Shown: positions 8,715 to 20,528 of the stretch, piece by piece | Position numbering within the stretch: position 1 is the first letter of the stretch | Layout: the number at the start of each line of letters is the position of its first letter | Assembly (NCBI GenBank): GCA_009667805.1 | Contig: CM019063.1 | Span: forward strand, 190,336,661-190,400,660 | DNA: 64,000 nt | Source of the DNA: Leptobrachium leishanense | Lineage: Eukaryota; Chordata; Amphibia; Anura; Megophryidae | Direction: 5' to 3' | Translations under genes and position numbers: made by a program | Notes under the pieces: generated by a model | What the model was told of the DNA's origin: nothing | Seen by the model: only the letters and a program-made list of their open reading frames with translations | The model's database searches: none

Positions 8715-10895
8715 TTTTATTTATTTATTTATTTATAAAGGATTTTACCAGGAAGGATACATTGAGATTTCTCTCGTTTTCAAGTATGTCCTGGGTTCGA
8801 GAACATTGAGTGGTTACAGAAATACAAAATAGTAAAATGCAAGATATTAACACAAGACCAAATATACATATTAACAGTAAAATGCAAGATATTAACACAA
8901 GACCAAATACACAGATTAACAGAAAAATAAATATGGAGGAAATAAAGTCATTATGTTACATGTTTACAGGTGCATTTCGTATTGAGGTATGTTAATAGGG
9001 AGCTCTTAAGGGACTTTAGACTAGGGGAAGATCTGATGGTGTCTGGGAGGTTATTCCATATTTGCGGTGCTCTGTAGGAAAATGAGGATCGAGCCATTTT
9101 CTTTTTGTATTGCGGTATTGCAAGTAAGGTGCTGCTCCTGGATCTGAGGTTATAGGATGAGGGAACTGCCGGGGGAAGCAGCATATTCAGGTAGGGTGGT
9201 AGCTTCCCAGAAAAGCTCTTAAACACCAGGTTGGAAAGGTGAAGGGTGCGTCTAGAGTCCAGCGATGGCCAGTTTAGTTCTTTTAACATGTCACAATGGT
9301 GGGTCATGTAGTTACATTGTACCACAAAGCGACAGAATGAGTTAAACAATGTAGTAAGTTTCTGGAAGTGTGTTTGCGGGGCGGCTGCATACACTACATC
9401 TCCGTATTCAATGGCTGGCATAAGCATTTGTTGTACAATCTGCTTTCTTACCGCGGGGTTCAGGCAGGATTTGTTTCTGTACAGGGCACCTAGTTTGGGG
9501 TAAAGTTTAGATGAGAGTTTTTCGATGTGGGGGCCAAAAGATAGATTTGGGTCTAACCACATACCTAGGTATTTGAGAGAGGTGACTGTGGTCAGTGTGC
9601 CGTTTGATTTTGTCCCAACACATAGATGGGGTGTTTGCAATTTGTGTAGTTTAGGTGCGGTTCCAAAGAGCATTGTAACCGTTTTGTCAGTATTTAGAAA
9701 AAGTTTGTTATTTGCTATCCACTTTTCTACCCCTGTGAATTCTTCTTGCAGCACGGCCTCCAGCTGCGGGAGATTTTGTTTGCTGGTATAGATTACCGTG
9801 TCGTCTGCGTACATGTGTACAGTTGAAGCTTTTCAGACATTGGGCAGATCGTTTATGAATATTGTGAATAGCAGGGGGCCAAGTATCGAGCCTTGGGGTA
9901 CACCGCACGTGACTGGGAGGGGAAGGGAAGTGCTGTCAGAAATGGACACAAATTGAGACCTATCAGACAGATATGATTGGAACCAGGTTAACGTACTATC
10001 ACCAATACCAGAGTTTTTTAAGTTTTTGTAATAGGATGCCATGGTCTACTGTGTCAAAAGCTTTGGCAAAGTCAAGGAAGATGGCTCCAGTTAGATTTCC
10101 TTGTTCCATGCCCGCTTGGATATCATTACAAACTTTTAAAAGGGCAGTTGTAGTTGAATGGTTTGGACGAAAGCCTGATTGATCTGGGGTTAAATAGTTC
10201 TGATACTGATAATAATCACGTAATTGAGTGTAGACACACATTTTTCCAGAATTTTTGACATTACAGGGAGCAGTGATATTGGGCGGTAGTTGGATACCAA
10301 AGTATTGTCTCCACTTTATGGATAGGTACCACCCTTGCAGTCTTCCAGAGTTTGGGTATGTATCCAGTCGCCAGTGATTCATTAATCAGGGTTGCGACAG
10401 GTTTAGCAATTGCTGGTGCACTGATTTTCAGCAGCATTGCTGGGATTTGATCAGGTCCAGACTGGTATTTCATTTTTTGGTTACGGAGAAGTTTAGTGAT
10501 GGCACTGACAGGCACAGGCCTAAAACTGAATATGTCTGGGTTACGGGTTTTTGCACTGTTGGTGGGTCCTGACCTGCGTGCGGCCTTTCTGATTGCGTTT
10601 CATTTCCTAGCTTAGCAATGAGGGTGGTGGCGCATCCAACAAAATAATTATTAAAAGCATTTGCTACATCTAGGGGGTGTTGTACAGTTTGGTTGTTTAC
10701 TTTTAAAGCAGCTGGTTGGGAGTGGCTGGGGGGTGCTTGTATGTTACTTATGATTTTCCAAAAATTTCTGGGGTTTGATATGTTATTGTTTAAATTTTCA
10801 TTGAAGTATTGGGCTTTAGCCATTTTTGTTTCTTTTGTGCATTCATTCCGGCATTTTCGGTATTCACAGTGATCGTTCATGGATCCAGTACTCTT
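8715..10895 (-). mobile_element. LINE (non-LTR retrotransposon), 5'-truncated, copy 1
   Basis: The minus strand encodes a broken reverse transcriptase: FNNYFVGCATTLI, then YQSGPDQIPAMLLKISAPAI, then [20 protein letters not shown], then [16 protein letters not shown], then the catalytic MYADDTVIY, then SLKYLGMWLDPNLSFGPHI, ending near 8950. The 3' end carries a (TTTA)n tail with ACCAGGAAGGATACATTGAG. Several frameshifts (near 10480, 10270, 10010 and 9830) make it dead. Related copies are at 14806-17150 and 58441-58903, with bare tails at 33427-33475, 54815-54882 and 63570-63640. The clade (L2, Rex1 or Jockey-like) cannot be settled by eye. Confidence 0.85.
8951..10870 (-). pseudogene. Reverse transcriptase pseudogene of LINE copy 1
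   Basis: The longest intact piece runs from about 9814 to 8951 and contains YADD and the post-RT region. Upstream pieces are in other frames. No endonuclease domain is present, as expected of a 5'-truncated insertion. Confidence 0.8.
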
Positions 10896-11036
10896 GAAAT
10901 ATCTCACATATAAATATATACACACACAGGCACAGACCCCCCAGAATAGTATAAAACAGGCACAGACCCCCCCAGAATTACACAGCACTGAGCCCCCAGA
11001 ATAATATACACAGCACTGAACTCCCAGCTCTCATAT

Positions 11037-11192
11037 GTATATAGTGCCCAGCTCTCACATGTGTATAGTGCCCAGCTCTCACATGTGTATAGTGCCCAGC
11101 TCTCACATGTGTATAGTGCCCAGCTCTCACATGAGTATATTGCCCAGCTCTCACATGAGTATATTGCCCAGCTCTCACATGAGTATATTGCC
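11037..11192. repeat. 24-bp minisatellite, about 6 units
   Basis: The unit GCCCAGCTCTCACATGTGTA plus TAGT is repeated, with a later variant that has GAGTATATT. It is open in several frames, giving spurious repetitive peptides. Confidence 0.85.
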
Positions 11193-11218
11193 CCGGCCCC
11201 CAGCTCACCTCTGCCAGG

Positions 11219-11442
11219 CCTGAAACAAGCTGGCCGCACATTGCCGGCGCCGCAGCCGCGTGTTTTCCTCCTATGACTAGCGCCCGCTGGCAGGAAGTGC
11301 GCTGCTCGCCTGGGATCCAACAGCCAATCGCGGCTGGCTGTTGGATCCCAGGTGAGTGGCACACTTCCTGCCAGCGGCCGCTAGTCGCAGGAGGAAACCA
11401 CGCGGCCGCGGCGCCGGCAATGTGCGGCCAGCTTGTTTCAGG
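11219..11442. repeat. GC-rich long palindrome (about 105-bp arms)
   Basis: The left arm starts CCTGAAACAAGCTGGCC and the right arm ends GGCCAGCTTGTTTCAGG, with centre near 11331. The arms share GGCGCCG, CACTTCCTGCCAGCG and GGATCC blocks. It is probably a small foldback element. No flanking duplication is evident. Confidence 0.8.
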
Positions 11443-11637
11443 CTCGGGCCACAGCGAGAAGCTGTGTTCCCGCAGCGGGAGAAGTGCGGGAACGCCGTTC
11501 CCGCAGGACTCGAGCCCTGTTGTGCCGCATGCCTATCCTTAGCTTTATCTTCCTGTCTCCCCTAATACCTACCCCTATGCCTCTCTGCCGCCATGTCTCA
11601 CACCTCAGTTATGCTCACTTTCAGTATGTATCATTGA

Positions 11638-12175
11638 GCTGTATAGCTATAAAACACAGTAATGTGCGGTGTGCATGAGTGTATCACAGAGCTCCACACC
11701 AATAAAACTCACAGCAATCTGCGTTGTGTATGAGCGTATCACAGAACTCCACAGCAATAAAACTCACAGTAATGTGTGGTGTGTATGAGTGTATCACAGA
11801 GCTCCACAGCAATAAAACTCACATTAATGTGCTGTGTATTTCAGAGTATCACAGAACTCCACAGCAATAAAACTCACAGTAATGTGTGGTGTGTATGAGT
11901 GTATCACAGAGCTCCACAGCAATAAAACTCACATTAATGTGCTGTGTATTTCAGAGTATCACAGAACTCCACAGCAATAAAACTCACAGTAATGTGTGGT
12001 GTGTATGAGTGTATCACAGAGCTCCACAGCAATAAAACTCACATTAATGTGCTGTGTATTTCAGAGTATCACATAACTCCACAGCAATAAAACTCACAGT
12101 AATGTGTGGTGTGTATGAGTGTATCACAGAGCTCCACAGCAATAAAGCTCTCAGTAATGTGCGGTGTATGAGCGT
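11638..12175. repeat. 55-bp tandem repeat, about 10 units
   Basis: The units contain TATCACAGAGCTCCACAGCA, then ATAAAACTCACAGTAATGTG. The A/B variants (AGTAATGTGTGG and ATTAATGTGCTG) alternate, forming a 110-bp higher-order dimer over part of the array. Confidence 0.88.
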
Positions 12176-12180
12176 ATAAC

Positions 12181-12768
12181 TGTCACGAATCCCCCTGAAT
12201 ACCAGAATAGTGGTCCCTATACGTAGACCGCTCTCTACCCTTCCGATCCTTGAATGGTCGGCACAACTAGACAGATAATTAACCAGACAATAGACAAACA
12301 AGGGTAAACACCAGACAGATGTACAGAATAGAGTATTCGTTCTCCCTAGGACCTTAGTAATATAAGAGGTAGTCTGATGTGTGCTTAGGGTGCCACACAG
12401 ACTGACCTCGGTACCAAAGTTAAGAGCAGAACCGTGAGAAGAGTAAATGCCAATACCAGGGGTTATACACAGGGTGGTTCATTCGCCAATGCCAGGGGTC
12501 ATACACAGAATGGTTCAAGTCAGAAGCAAGGTCAGACACAGATATTTTGCCAATAAACACAAGAGCTCTGCGGGAAGTGAATACCACGTCAGGGCACCGG
12601 CGAACTAGTGAAGCCGGGTTTTAAACCCGGCGGGTCCGCGTCATGACGCCAGGCTCCGCCCCCCGGCGTCCCACGTGAGCGCACCCGGTGGCGTTATTAT
12701 TCGGCGCCTGGCCAGCGAGCAGCGAGGAATCTGCTGCCAGGCGCCCCAGAACAGAGCCATCCTTGACA
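12181..12768. mobile_element. Solo LTR (588 bp)
   Basis: Starts TGTCACGAATCC and ends CATCCTTGACA, i.e. TG...CA, with a 5-bp target duplication ATAAC at 12176-12180 and 12769-12773. No internal retroviral or Gypsy-like coding region flanks it, so it is most simply a solo LTR left by recombination. It lies at the end of the 55-bp array. Family (ERV or Gypsy-like) unknown. Confidence 0.75.
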
Positions 12769-12788
12769 ATAACACAGAGCTCACACAT

Positions 12789-12893
12789 AATCAGCAGTGT
12801 TTGTGTTTCAGTGTGTGTCAGCAGTGGTTGTGTTTCAGTGTGTCAGCAGTGTTTGTGTTTCAGTGTGTCAGCAGTGTTTGTGTTTCAGTGTAT
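12789..12893. repeat. 25-bp minisatellite, 4 units
   Basis: The unit GTCAGCAGTGTTTGTGTTTC plus AGTGT is repeated with single-base variants. Confidence 0.8.
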
Positions 12894-12917
12894 GTGCTCC
12901 CTGGCAACTTGGCCATA

Positions 12918-13190
12918 ATGGGTTAATAACAATCTGCGGCCAGCTATAAGGGGTTAATACAGAGTAATGTGCTGCCAGTGCCTCCTATCCTGACTACAAG
13001 GGATTAATACAGATTATTGTGCTGCCTGCTATCCTGACCATAAGGGGTTAATACAGAGTAATGTGCTGGCTGCTAAACGGATCATAAGGGGTTAATGCAG
13101 AGCCATGCTGTTCCAGGTGAGCTGAACACAAGGGGTTCAAGCACAGCAATGTGTTGCCTGGCAACCTAACCGCAAGGGGTTAATGTATAG
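12918..13190. repeat. About 44-bp tandem repeat, 6 diverged units
   Basis: Each unit starts GGGGTTAATACAGAGTAATG and ends near CATAAG. Divergence between units is high. Confidence 0.7.
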
Positions 13191-14800
13191 CTCCCCATTT
13201 GGCACACAGAGGGGTAACACTCTGCAATGCGTGCCCCCCCTCCTCCTGCTCCAAGCAGCTTCACTCCACCATCCACTTCCTTCCCAGCGATGGTGTTGAT
13301 GAATGCTGGGCACGGGGGATGTAAGGCGATCACACACGTGCTCTGAGCTCTGTCCCCCCCCTGCGGCAACGCCCCCACGACCGACAAGGGCAGTCACATG
13401 ACTGCCCTGTGTCAATCAATCCATGGGAGGGGGTCGTTTTTTTTAAAAAAAATAATGAATTACTTGAGACCAATGGAGCGTTCCCATTGGCTCAAGCTTT
13501 CAATTGCTCTCAGTGCCTCTCAGAGCGTAGAACCAGGTAGCAGCTTCAGGCTGAAGAAAATATCGAATAAACGTCCACAAAAATAATGAAGCAGTGTTAT
13601 CATTTATAAACATATCAGATAAACAAAGCAGGACAGACTTCTTTTCATCAGATAGTATGCTGCTCAATGCGTTTTCTCTAGGGTCACTCACTACTGTACA
13701 GGAAAAAGATTCAGGAGTTATAATGACTGAAAATCCTTTTACAATACAGATACAAGGTGTAAATGTAGTTCCATATCCCGGCATTATTCCTCATACAGAA
13801 ACTTGCTCTCCCGTGGAGCCCTCGCACCCTGGCAGGCCATCAATCGGCACCATTCTCTTCTGGTGAGCAGGCTTTTAGACCCCTCTGATATCAGGGCCTC
13901 CACGTCTCCAGAAAGCAGTGGTATTTGCCGAAGTTGCAAATACCAATGGAAATTATTGTTACTCCAATGGCAACAAACATCTACGTTACACAAAAGACAT
14001 AGAAGCAGGATGAGTATCTCTCGATTTTTCTTTTCAGAAACGCTGGTTGTTGACGTTGCAATTTCAGGAAACACTGGCACTTTCTAAATACCCCCCCCCC
14101 ATAGGAGCTACATGTGGTATGATGCACGCAACGTTGATTAGATTCACTCAAACATTTAACAATAAATATCCTCAGATTTAAGCGAATAGGTCTTACTGAA
14201 CTTCTCTTTTTCTTTCTCAATCAATGGCAATTCCTGTAGCAGTTTACCCTTCACTATCCTCGGATTACTTGCTGTGAACAGAGTGTACCTTGGAATCCAT
14301 CCATGATCAAAGGAAGTCTGAGGAATATCAGCCTGCTGCTGCTAAAGTCAAAAAAGAAAATCAAACCTCTGCAATATAACATATATATATATATAGATAT
14401 AGCAAATGTAAAAATTGGGGGAGATATATATATATTTATTTTCTTTTGGGGGCACATTGCTAAAAATTAGAATTTTTATTACTAAATTTATTAAATTTTT
14501 AAATTAAAAATTTGGGGTAGATATTGAGGGAGGCAGTATGATAAAGTGATGGGTAGGCATAGGGAGGACGGAGGCACAGGGGTATATATTGAGGAAGGTA
14601 GTAAGATAAAGTGAAGTTGAGGCACGTGCCACAGGCAGGCATAGGGTTACATAATGAGGCAGTAGGGAGATATATTGATGTACTGAAGAAATTGTATTTC
14701 GTTTTTATAAATAGCTTTTGTACAGAGTTTACTTTTGCAGAGAAAGGTGTCCACTATAGGGAGACACCTTGGTCTGTTAAAAATATATATATTTTTTAGT
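13191..14800. other. No confirmed gene; one unclassified open stretch
   Basis: Contains an open frame on plus (about 13594-13863) with non-repetitive composition (SLGSLTTVQEKDSGVIMTEN) followed by a GTGAGC donor-like site. I do not recognise the protein and cannot show that it is an exon. The remainder is A/T-rich, with a C10 run near 14090 and a TA microsatellite near 14384. Confidence 0.35.
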
Positions 14801-14805
14801 TTATT

Positions 14806-15708
14806 TTCGGTGTACCCCAAGGCTTGATACTCGGCCCCCTGCTACACACGATATTTATGAATGATCTGCCCAACGTCTGCAAAGCCTCAACTGTACACAT
14901 GTACGCAGACGACACTGTAATCTATAACAGCAAACCAAATCTCCCGCAGCTGGAGGCCGTGCTGCAAGAACAATTCAAAGAGGTAGAAAAGTGGATCAAA
15001 CCCAACAAACTTTTTTTAAATACTGACAAAACTGTAACGATGCTCTTTGGAACAGCACCTAAACTACACAAATTGCAAAATCCCCATCTATGTGTCGGGA
15101 CAAGATCAAATGGCACGCTGACCACAGTCATCTCTCTCAAATATCTAGGTATGTGGTTAGACCCAATTCTATCCTTTGGCCCCCACATCAAAAAACTCTC
15201 ATCTAAACTTTACCCCAAACTAGGTGCCCTGTACAGAAACAAATCCTGCCTGAGCCCCGCGGTAAGAAAGCAGATTGTACAACAAATGCTTATGCCAGCC
15301 ATTGAATACAGAGATGTAGTGTATGCAGCGGCCCCAGAAACACACCTTCAGAAACTTACTACATTGTATAACTCATTCAGTCACTTTGTGCTACAATGTA
15401 ACTACATGACCCACCATTGTGACATGTTAAAAGAGCTAAACTGGCCGTCGCTGGAATCTAGACGCACTCTTCACCTTTCCAAACTGGTGTTTAAGAGCTT
15501 TTCTGGGAAGCTACCACTCTACATGAATGACTCCTTCCCCCAGCAGTTCCCTCATCCTATAACCTCTGATCCAGGACCAGCACCTTACTTACAATACCAC
15601 AATACAAAAAGAAAGTGGCTCGGTCCTCATTTTCCTACAGAGCACCGCAATAACCTCCCAGACACCATCAAATCTTCCCCCAGTCTAAAGTCACTTAAGA
15701 GATCTCTA
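14806..15708 (+). mobile_element. LINE copy 2, 5' segment (RT fragment)
   Basis: The plus strand encodes GVPQG-like remains, then MYADDTVIYNSK, LGMWLDPILSFGPHI and QIVQQMLMPAIEYRDVVY, colinear with copy 1. The frame is open to about 15736 but changes character near 15530. The copy is interrupted by a TTAA-flanked insertion and resumes at 16922. Confidence 0.85.
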
Positions 15709-15712
15709 TTAA

Positions 15713-16917
15713 CCACTTCAATGCTAAGGACGCGCTGAGCGCGTCCTCAGCATTACCGCTGGTGTGCTGAGGACGCGCTGAGCGCGTCCTCACATTGGGG
15801 TCAGCGTTCGGCCGGGTTCCGGCCGATCGCTGGCCCCCCGGTGCGGGCTGACATCCTGGATGTCAGCCCGGCATCCGGACCAGCAGCCGCCATTATAGGT
15901 GTCATCGCGGGGGCGCGATGACACCTAATTCAGGCGCCCCCCCCGCATGTGCGGAGGAGGCGCCTGAAAGGGAGGGGGGGGAGGTCCTTCGGACCTCTCT
16001 CCCTCCCGATCGGCGGCGCACAGGGGCTTAACCCAGGCATCATTTGGAAGGGCACAGCCTGCCCTTCCAAATGATGCCTGGCATTAACCCCTGGGGAGCT
16101 GGATCGCAAATCGGCGCTGAAAAGCGCCGATTCGCGATCCTTCCCGGGAGCTGGCCAACATCTTGGATGTCGGCCAAGCTTCCGGGAACTCCCCCAGAGG
16201 ACTGGCGTTATCGTGCGTAGCACGATGACGCCAGTCCTACAGTTAACCCCTAACTGCCACCAAGTGTGGAGATAGGGAGTTCATTGGAACTCCCTATCTC
16301 CCGATCCGTGGCAGCTAGGGGTTAAATTTTGATATCGTTGGATCGGCCAGAGCATGGCCGTTCCAACGATACCAAACATGAAAGTTAAAAATGTTGTAAA
16401 AAAAAAAAAAATTAAAATTAAAAAAAAATAAACACTTTTTTTTCTTTTTTTTGGGTTTGTTAATGCAGCAATATTGTTCCCATTTCAATTATAATGTGAA
16501 CAATGATGCTGCACTAACGATTTTTGTATGCGGTGCGTTTGTTAAAAATAGTGTCATTTTCCCCAAAAAAAAAATGTAACGAGACCCCATCTCTAATTTT
16601 TTTAACAAGCGCACCCCATACAAAATATAACCGCAATTGCTCGCATGTTAAAATGTGGAAAAAAACACTTTACACGTTGTAAATTATTGAAAATACATAT
16701 TTTATTGCATTTTTTGTTATAATATACAGACATGACATAACGTATACATATAATAATGACATATTATGAATCTACCGAGTCTGACGGAAAGAACGATATA
16801 TAATATGTCGGTGTCATATACTAAAATAAGCCTTCAAAACACGTTTAAACATGATGCGCAAAACAGGTAAAAAATGACCTCAGCACAGGGGCGGGAAAAG
16901 CCTCAGCAGCGAAAGGG
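15713..16917. mobile_element. TTAA-flanked piggyBac-like non-autonomous element
   Basis: The element is 1205 bp long, flanked by TTAA at 15709-15712 and 16918-16921, with ends CCACTTCAATGCTAAGG and, inverted, CCCTTTCGCTGCTGAGG. It splits LINE copy 2. Copy 1 at about 8980 shows the uninterrupted site CTATTAACATACCTC. The interior has several GC-rich hairpins and no transposase. piggyBac is preferred, but Kolobok elements also use TTAA. Confidence 0.8.
15726..15795. repeat. Duplicated perfect hairpin
   Basis: GAGGACGCGCTGAGCGCGTC plus CTC is a self-complementary block that occurs twice in tandem, separated by about 25 bp, inside the TTAA element. Confidence 0.8.
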
Positions 16918-16921
16918 TTAA

Positions 16922-17150
16922 CATACCTCAATACAGAATGCACCTGTAAACAGGTAACATAAAGAATATATTTATTTTCTGTTAATCTGTATATTTGTGT
17001 TGTTTTTTTAATATCTTGCATTTTATTACTTTGTATTTCTGTAACTACTGTAACATTTCAATGTTCTTGACCCCAGGACATACTTGAAAATGAGCTAAAT
17101 CTCAATGTATCCTTCCTGGTAAAATACTTTATAAATAAAATAAATAAATA
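16922..17150 (+). mobile_element. LINE copy 2, 3' segment
   Basis: Resumes at CATACCTCAATACAGAATGC and ends with CTCAATGTATCCTTCCTGGT and (AAATA)n, the 3' tail of this LINE family. Confidence 0.85.
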
Positions 17151-17690
17151 GTTTTACACAGCATGTCAAATGTGGTGGTTACCTGTAGGCACATGCCTAC
17201 TTTGCCCAATTGTAAATCTGGCCCTGGCTAATGGTGGGGATGAGGGGAAAGCACAGGAACAACGGTAAGAAAGGAGGCAAAAGAGGACATGGAGTTTAAT
17301 GGAGTTTGAGGTGGTTTTAGGGCCTTACTGAGAGTGCGTTTTGTAAAATCTTATGATTTTCTTGCAAATTTACTATACCAGTGACATATCACTAATCTAA
17401 CATTGCTGACTCAGATTTAAAGTAGTGTAAAGAGACTGTGTAAAAAAATATTTTAATTATTTGTTTCTGCATAGTTTAAAGCATTAGCTGCAGTGAGAAG
17501 TCACCTCTGAATGTATGCTTTCAGGGGAACCAGGGCCAGTTTTGCTTGTGTGGTGGGGGGTTATTTTCTGTCTGATCATGGGCTTTGTGGGTTCTAGTAT
17601 CACTATCATTTATTTGTCAGTGTTGAGGCATGTTATAGTGCATGTTTCTACATCTGTGGATGTGATGGTGTGTACTTATAATTTATGTGA
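17151..17690. other. No gene seen; contains an unclassified repeat end
   Basis: 17180-17230 matches 7227-7280 in inverted orientation. Nothing else is recognised. Confidence 0.4.
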
Positions 17691-17691
17691 C

Positions 17692-18130
17692 AGCGGGAGA
17701 GCAACTGTATGTAATAGCGTGAGAGTGTATGTGACAGACTGAGAGCGAATGTATGTGACAGAATAAGAGCGAATGTATGTGACAGAATAAGAGCGAATGT
17801 ATGCGACAGCGTGAGAGCGAATGTATACGACAGCGAATGTATGCGACAGCGTGAGAGCGAATGTATGCAACAGCGTGAGCGAATGTATGCGACAGCGTGA
17901 GAGCGAATGTATGGGACAGCGTGAGAGCGAATGTATGGGACAGCGGGAGAGCGAATGTATGCGACAGCGTGAGAGCGAATGTATGCGACAGCGTGAGAGC
18001 GAATGTATGTGACAGGGTGAGAGCGAATGTATGCGACAGCAAATGTATGCGACAGCAAATGTATGCGACAGCGTGAGAGCGAATGTATGCGACAGCGTGA
18101 GAGCGAATGTATGCGACAGCGGGAGAGCGT
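17692..18130. repeat. 24-bp minisatellite, left block
   Basis: The unit GAGAGCGAATGTATGCGACA plus GCGT recurs about 18 times, with shorter units lacking GAGA. It continues after the Tc1 insertion at 19749. Confidence 0.92.
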
Positions 18131-18135
18131 ATATA

Positions 18136-19746
18136 CAGTTGTGTTCAAAATTATTCAACCCCCAATGCTGTAAAGGGTTTTAGGGAATTTAGTGTACATT
18201 TGTAATTGTATTCAGAATGAAATCCTACAAGGACTTTTTAAAGAACCATATGCAACTAAAATGACATCAATTGGTTTTGTAATACAGTAGTAAATGTTTC
18301 TTTTGTGAATTCTTCATTGACCCAATTATTCAACCCCTTAAAGACTACCACTCTGAAGAACAGAGGTTCATTCAAGTGTTTTCAATCAGGTATTGAAAAC
18401 ACCTGTGGATGCCACAGAGCAGCAATAAAGCATAATAAGCACCAATTAGGCAGCTTTAAAATGACTGTGATACTCAACTCCTTCTAGACATTTACTGGTG
18501 TGGTTACAAACATGGTGAAGTCAAGAGAATGGTCCAGGAAGACAAGAGAAGAGGTGATTACTCTTCACAGGAAGGGCAATGGCTATAAGAAGATTGCAAA
18601 GATGTTAAACATACCAAGAGAGACCATAGGAAGCATCATTCGCAAATTCAAGGCAAAGGGCACTGTTGAAACGCTACTTGGTCGTGGCAGAAAGAAGATG
18701 CTGACTTCGACTGCTGTGCGCTACCTGAAGCGTAGAGTGGAGAAAAGTCCCCGTGTGACTGCTGAGGAACTGAGAAAAGATTTGTCAGATGTGGGTACTG
18801 AAGTTTCAGCTCAGACAATACGGCGCACACTGCGTAATGAAGGCCTCCATGCCAGAACTCCCAGGCGCACCCCCTTGCTGTCTCCAAAGAATAAGAAGAG
18901 TCGACTGCAGTATGCCAAAAGTCATGTGGACAAACCACAGAAGTTTTGGGATAGTGTTCTGTGGACTGATGAAACAAAATTAGAACTGTTTGGGCCCATG
19001 GATCAACGCTATGTTTGGAGGAGGAAGAACAAAGGCCTATGAAGAAAAGAACACCTTGCCTACTGTGAAGCATGGCGGGGTGGTCAATCATGCTTTGGGG
19101 CTTCTGCAGGTACAGGGAAGCTTCAGCGTGTGCAAGGTACCATGAATTCTCTTCAGTACCAGGAGATATTGGATGACAATGTGATGCAGTCCGTCACAAA
19201 CCTGAGGCTTGGGAGACGTTGGACCTTTCAACAGGACAATGATCCTAAGCATACCTCCAAGTCCACTAGAGCATGGTTGCAGATTAAAGGCTGGAACATT
19301 TTGGAGTGGCCATCGCAGTCACCAGACTTAAATCCAATTGAGAACCTCTGGTGGGACTTAAAGAAAGCAGTTGCAGTGCGCAAGCCTAAGAATGTGACTG
19401 AACTGGAGGCTTTTGCCCATGACGAATGGGCGAAGATACCCGTAGATCGCTGCAAGACACTTGTGTCAAGCTATGCTTCACGTTTAAAAGCTGTTATAAC
19501 TGTAAAAGGATGTTGTACTAAGTACTAAGATTGAATGTCACTTGGGGGTTGAGTAAAACTGATGATGATGTGAGCACAGAAAAGACATTTGTGGTTATTT
19601 CATTACAAATGTTATGTTATATTTGTCTGACCTACACGTGCCTCTTTGATTTAATTGTAAGCAAGATGACTGAATGATCAAAATCAATGTCAAACTGGCC
19701 AAAACACTCAATTTCAGTGGGGGTTGAATAATTTTGAACACAACTT
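18136..19746 (+). mobile_element. Tc1/mariner element inserted in the minisatellite
   Basis: The element is 1611 bp long, with inverted ends CAGTTGTGTTCAAAATTATT and AATAATTTTGAACACAACTT (last base changed), flanked by TA. The left and right neighbours are the same 24-bp minisatellite, so the array predates the insertion. It contains a decayed transposase gene. Confidence 0.92.
18512..19528 (+). pseudogene. Tc1-like transposase pseudogene
   Basis: Begins MVKSREWSRKTREEV, with paired helix-turn-helix domains (HRKGNGYKKIAKMLNIPRET and, later, EVSAQTIRRTLRNEGL). The DDE residues lie in VLWTDETKLELF, FQQDNDPKHTSK and SPDLNPIENLWWDLK, i.e. a DD34E-type core. A frameshift near 19034 and further disruption to about 19130 break the gene. 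The last part, 19130-19528, is open and ends CCTKY. Confidence 0.88.
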
Positions 19747-19748
19747 TA

Positions 19749-20520
19749 TGCGACAGCGTGAGAGCGAATGTATGCGACAGGGTGAGAGCGAATGTATGCG
19801 ACAGCGTGAGAGCGAATGTATGCGACAGCGTGAGAGCGAATGTATGCGACAGCGAATGTATGCGACAGCGTGAGAGCGAATGCATGCGACAGCGGGAGAG
19901 CGAATGCATGCGACAGCGGGAGAGCGAATGTATGCGACAGCGGGAGAGCGAATGTATGCGACAGCGGGAGAGCGAATGTATGTGACAGCGTGAGCGAATG
20001 TACGTGACAGCGGAGAGCGAATGTACGTGACCGTGTGAGAGCGAATGTACGTGACAGCGTGAGAGCGAATGAACGTGACAGCGGAGAGCGAATGTACGTG
20101 ACCGTGTGAGAGCGAATGTACGTGACCGTGTGAGAGCGAATGTACGTGACAGCGTGAGAGCGAATGTACGTGACAGCGTGAGGGCGAAAGTGCGTGACAG
20201 CGAATGTACGTGACAACGTGAGCGAATGTATGTGACAACGTGAGCGAATGTATGTCACAGCGTGAGCGAATGTATGTCACAGCGTGAGCGAATGTGACAG
20301 CGTGAGCGAATGTATGTGACAGCGTGAGCGAATGTATGTGACAGCGTGAGCGAATGTATGTGACAGCGTGAGAGCGAATGTATGTGACAGCGTGAGAGCG
20401 AATGTATGTGACAGCGTGAGAGCGAATGTATGTGACAGCGTGAGAGCGAATGTATGTGACAGCGTGAGAGCGAATGTATATGAGAGCGTGAGAGCAAATG
20501 TATGCGATAGCATGTGAGTA
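19749..20520. repeat. 24-bp minisatellite, right block
   Basis: Same unit as 17692-18130, drifting from TATGCGACAGCG through TACGTGACCGTG to TATGTGACAGCG subtypes. A homogeneous subtype block lies at 20280-20480. All frames are nearly stop-free because of the repeat, so the long apparent proteins are artefacts. Confidence 0.92.
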
Positions 20521-20528
20521 AATAGACC

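Noticed and set aside
17648..18158. Long repetitive open frames (TFALTLSH-type octapeptides) in the minisatellite
   Set aside because: A 24-bp unit keeps every frame open. The peptides exist in several frames and on both strands and have no start context or conservation.
19714..20280. 188-codon repetitive frame in the right minisatellite block
   Set aside because: Same artefact of the 24-bp period.
19749..20520. Regularly spaced repeats resembling a CRISPR array
   Set aside because: The repeats are directly adjacent with no unique spacers, and the context is eukaryotic.
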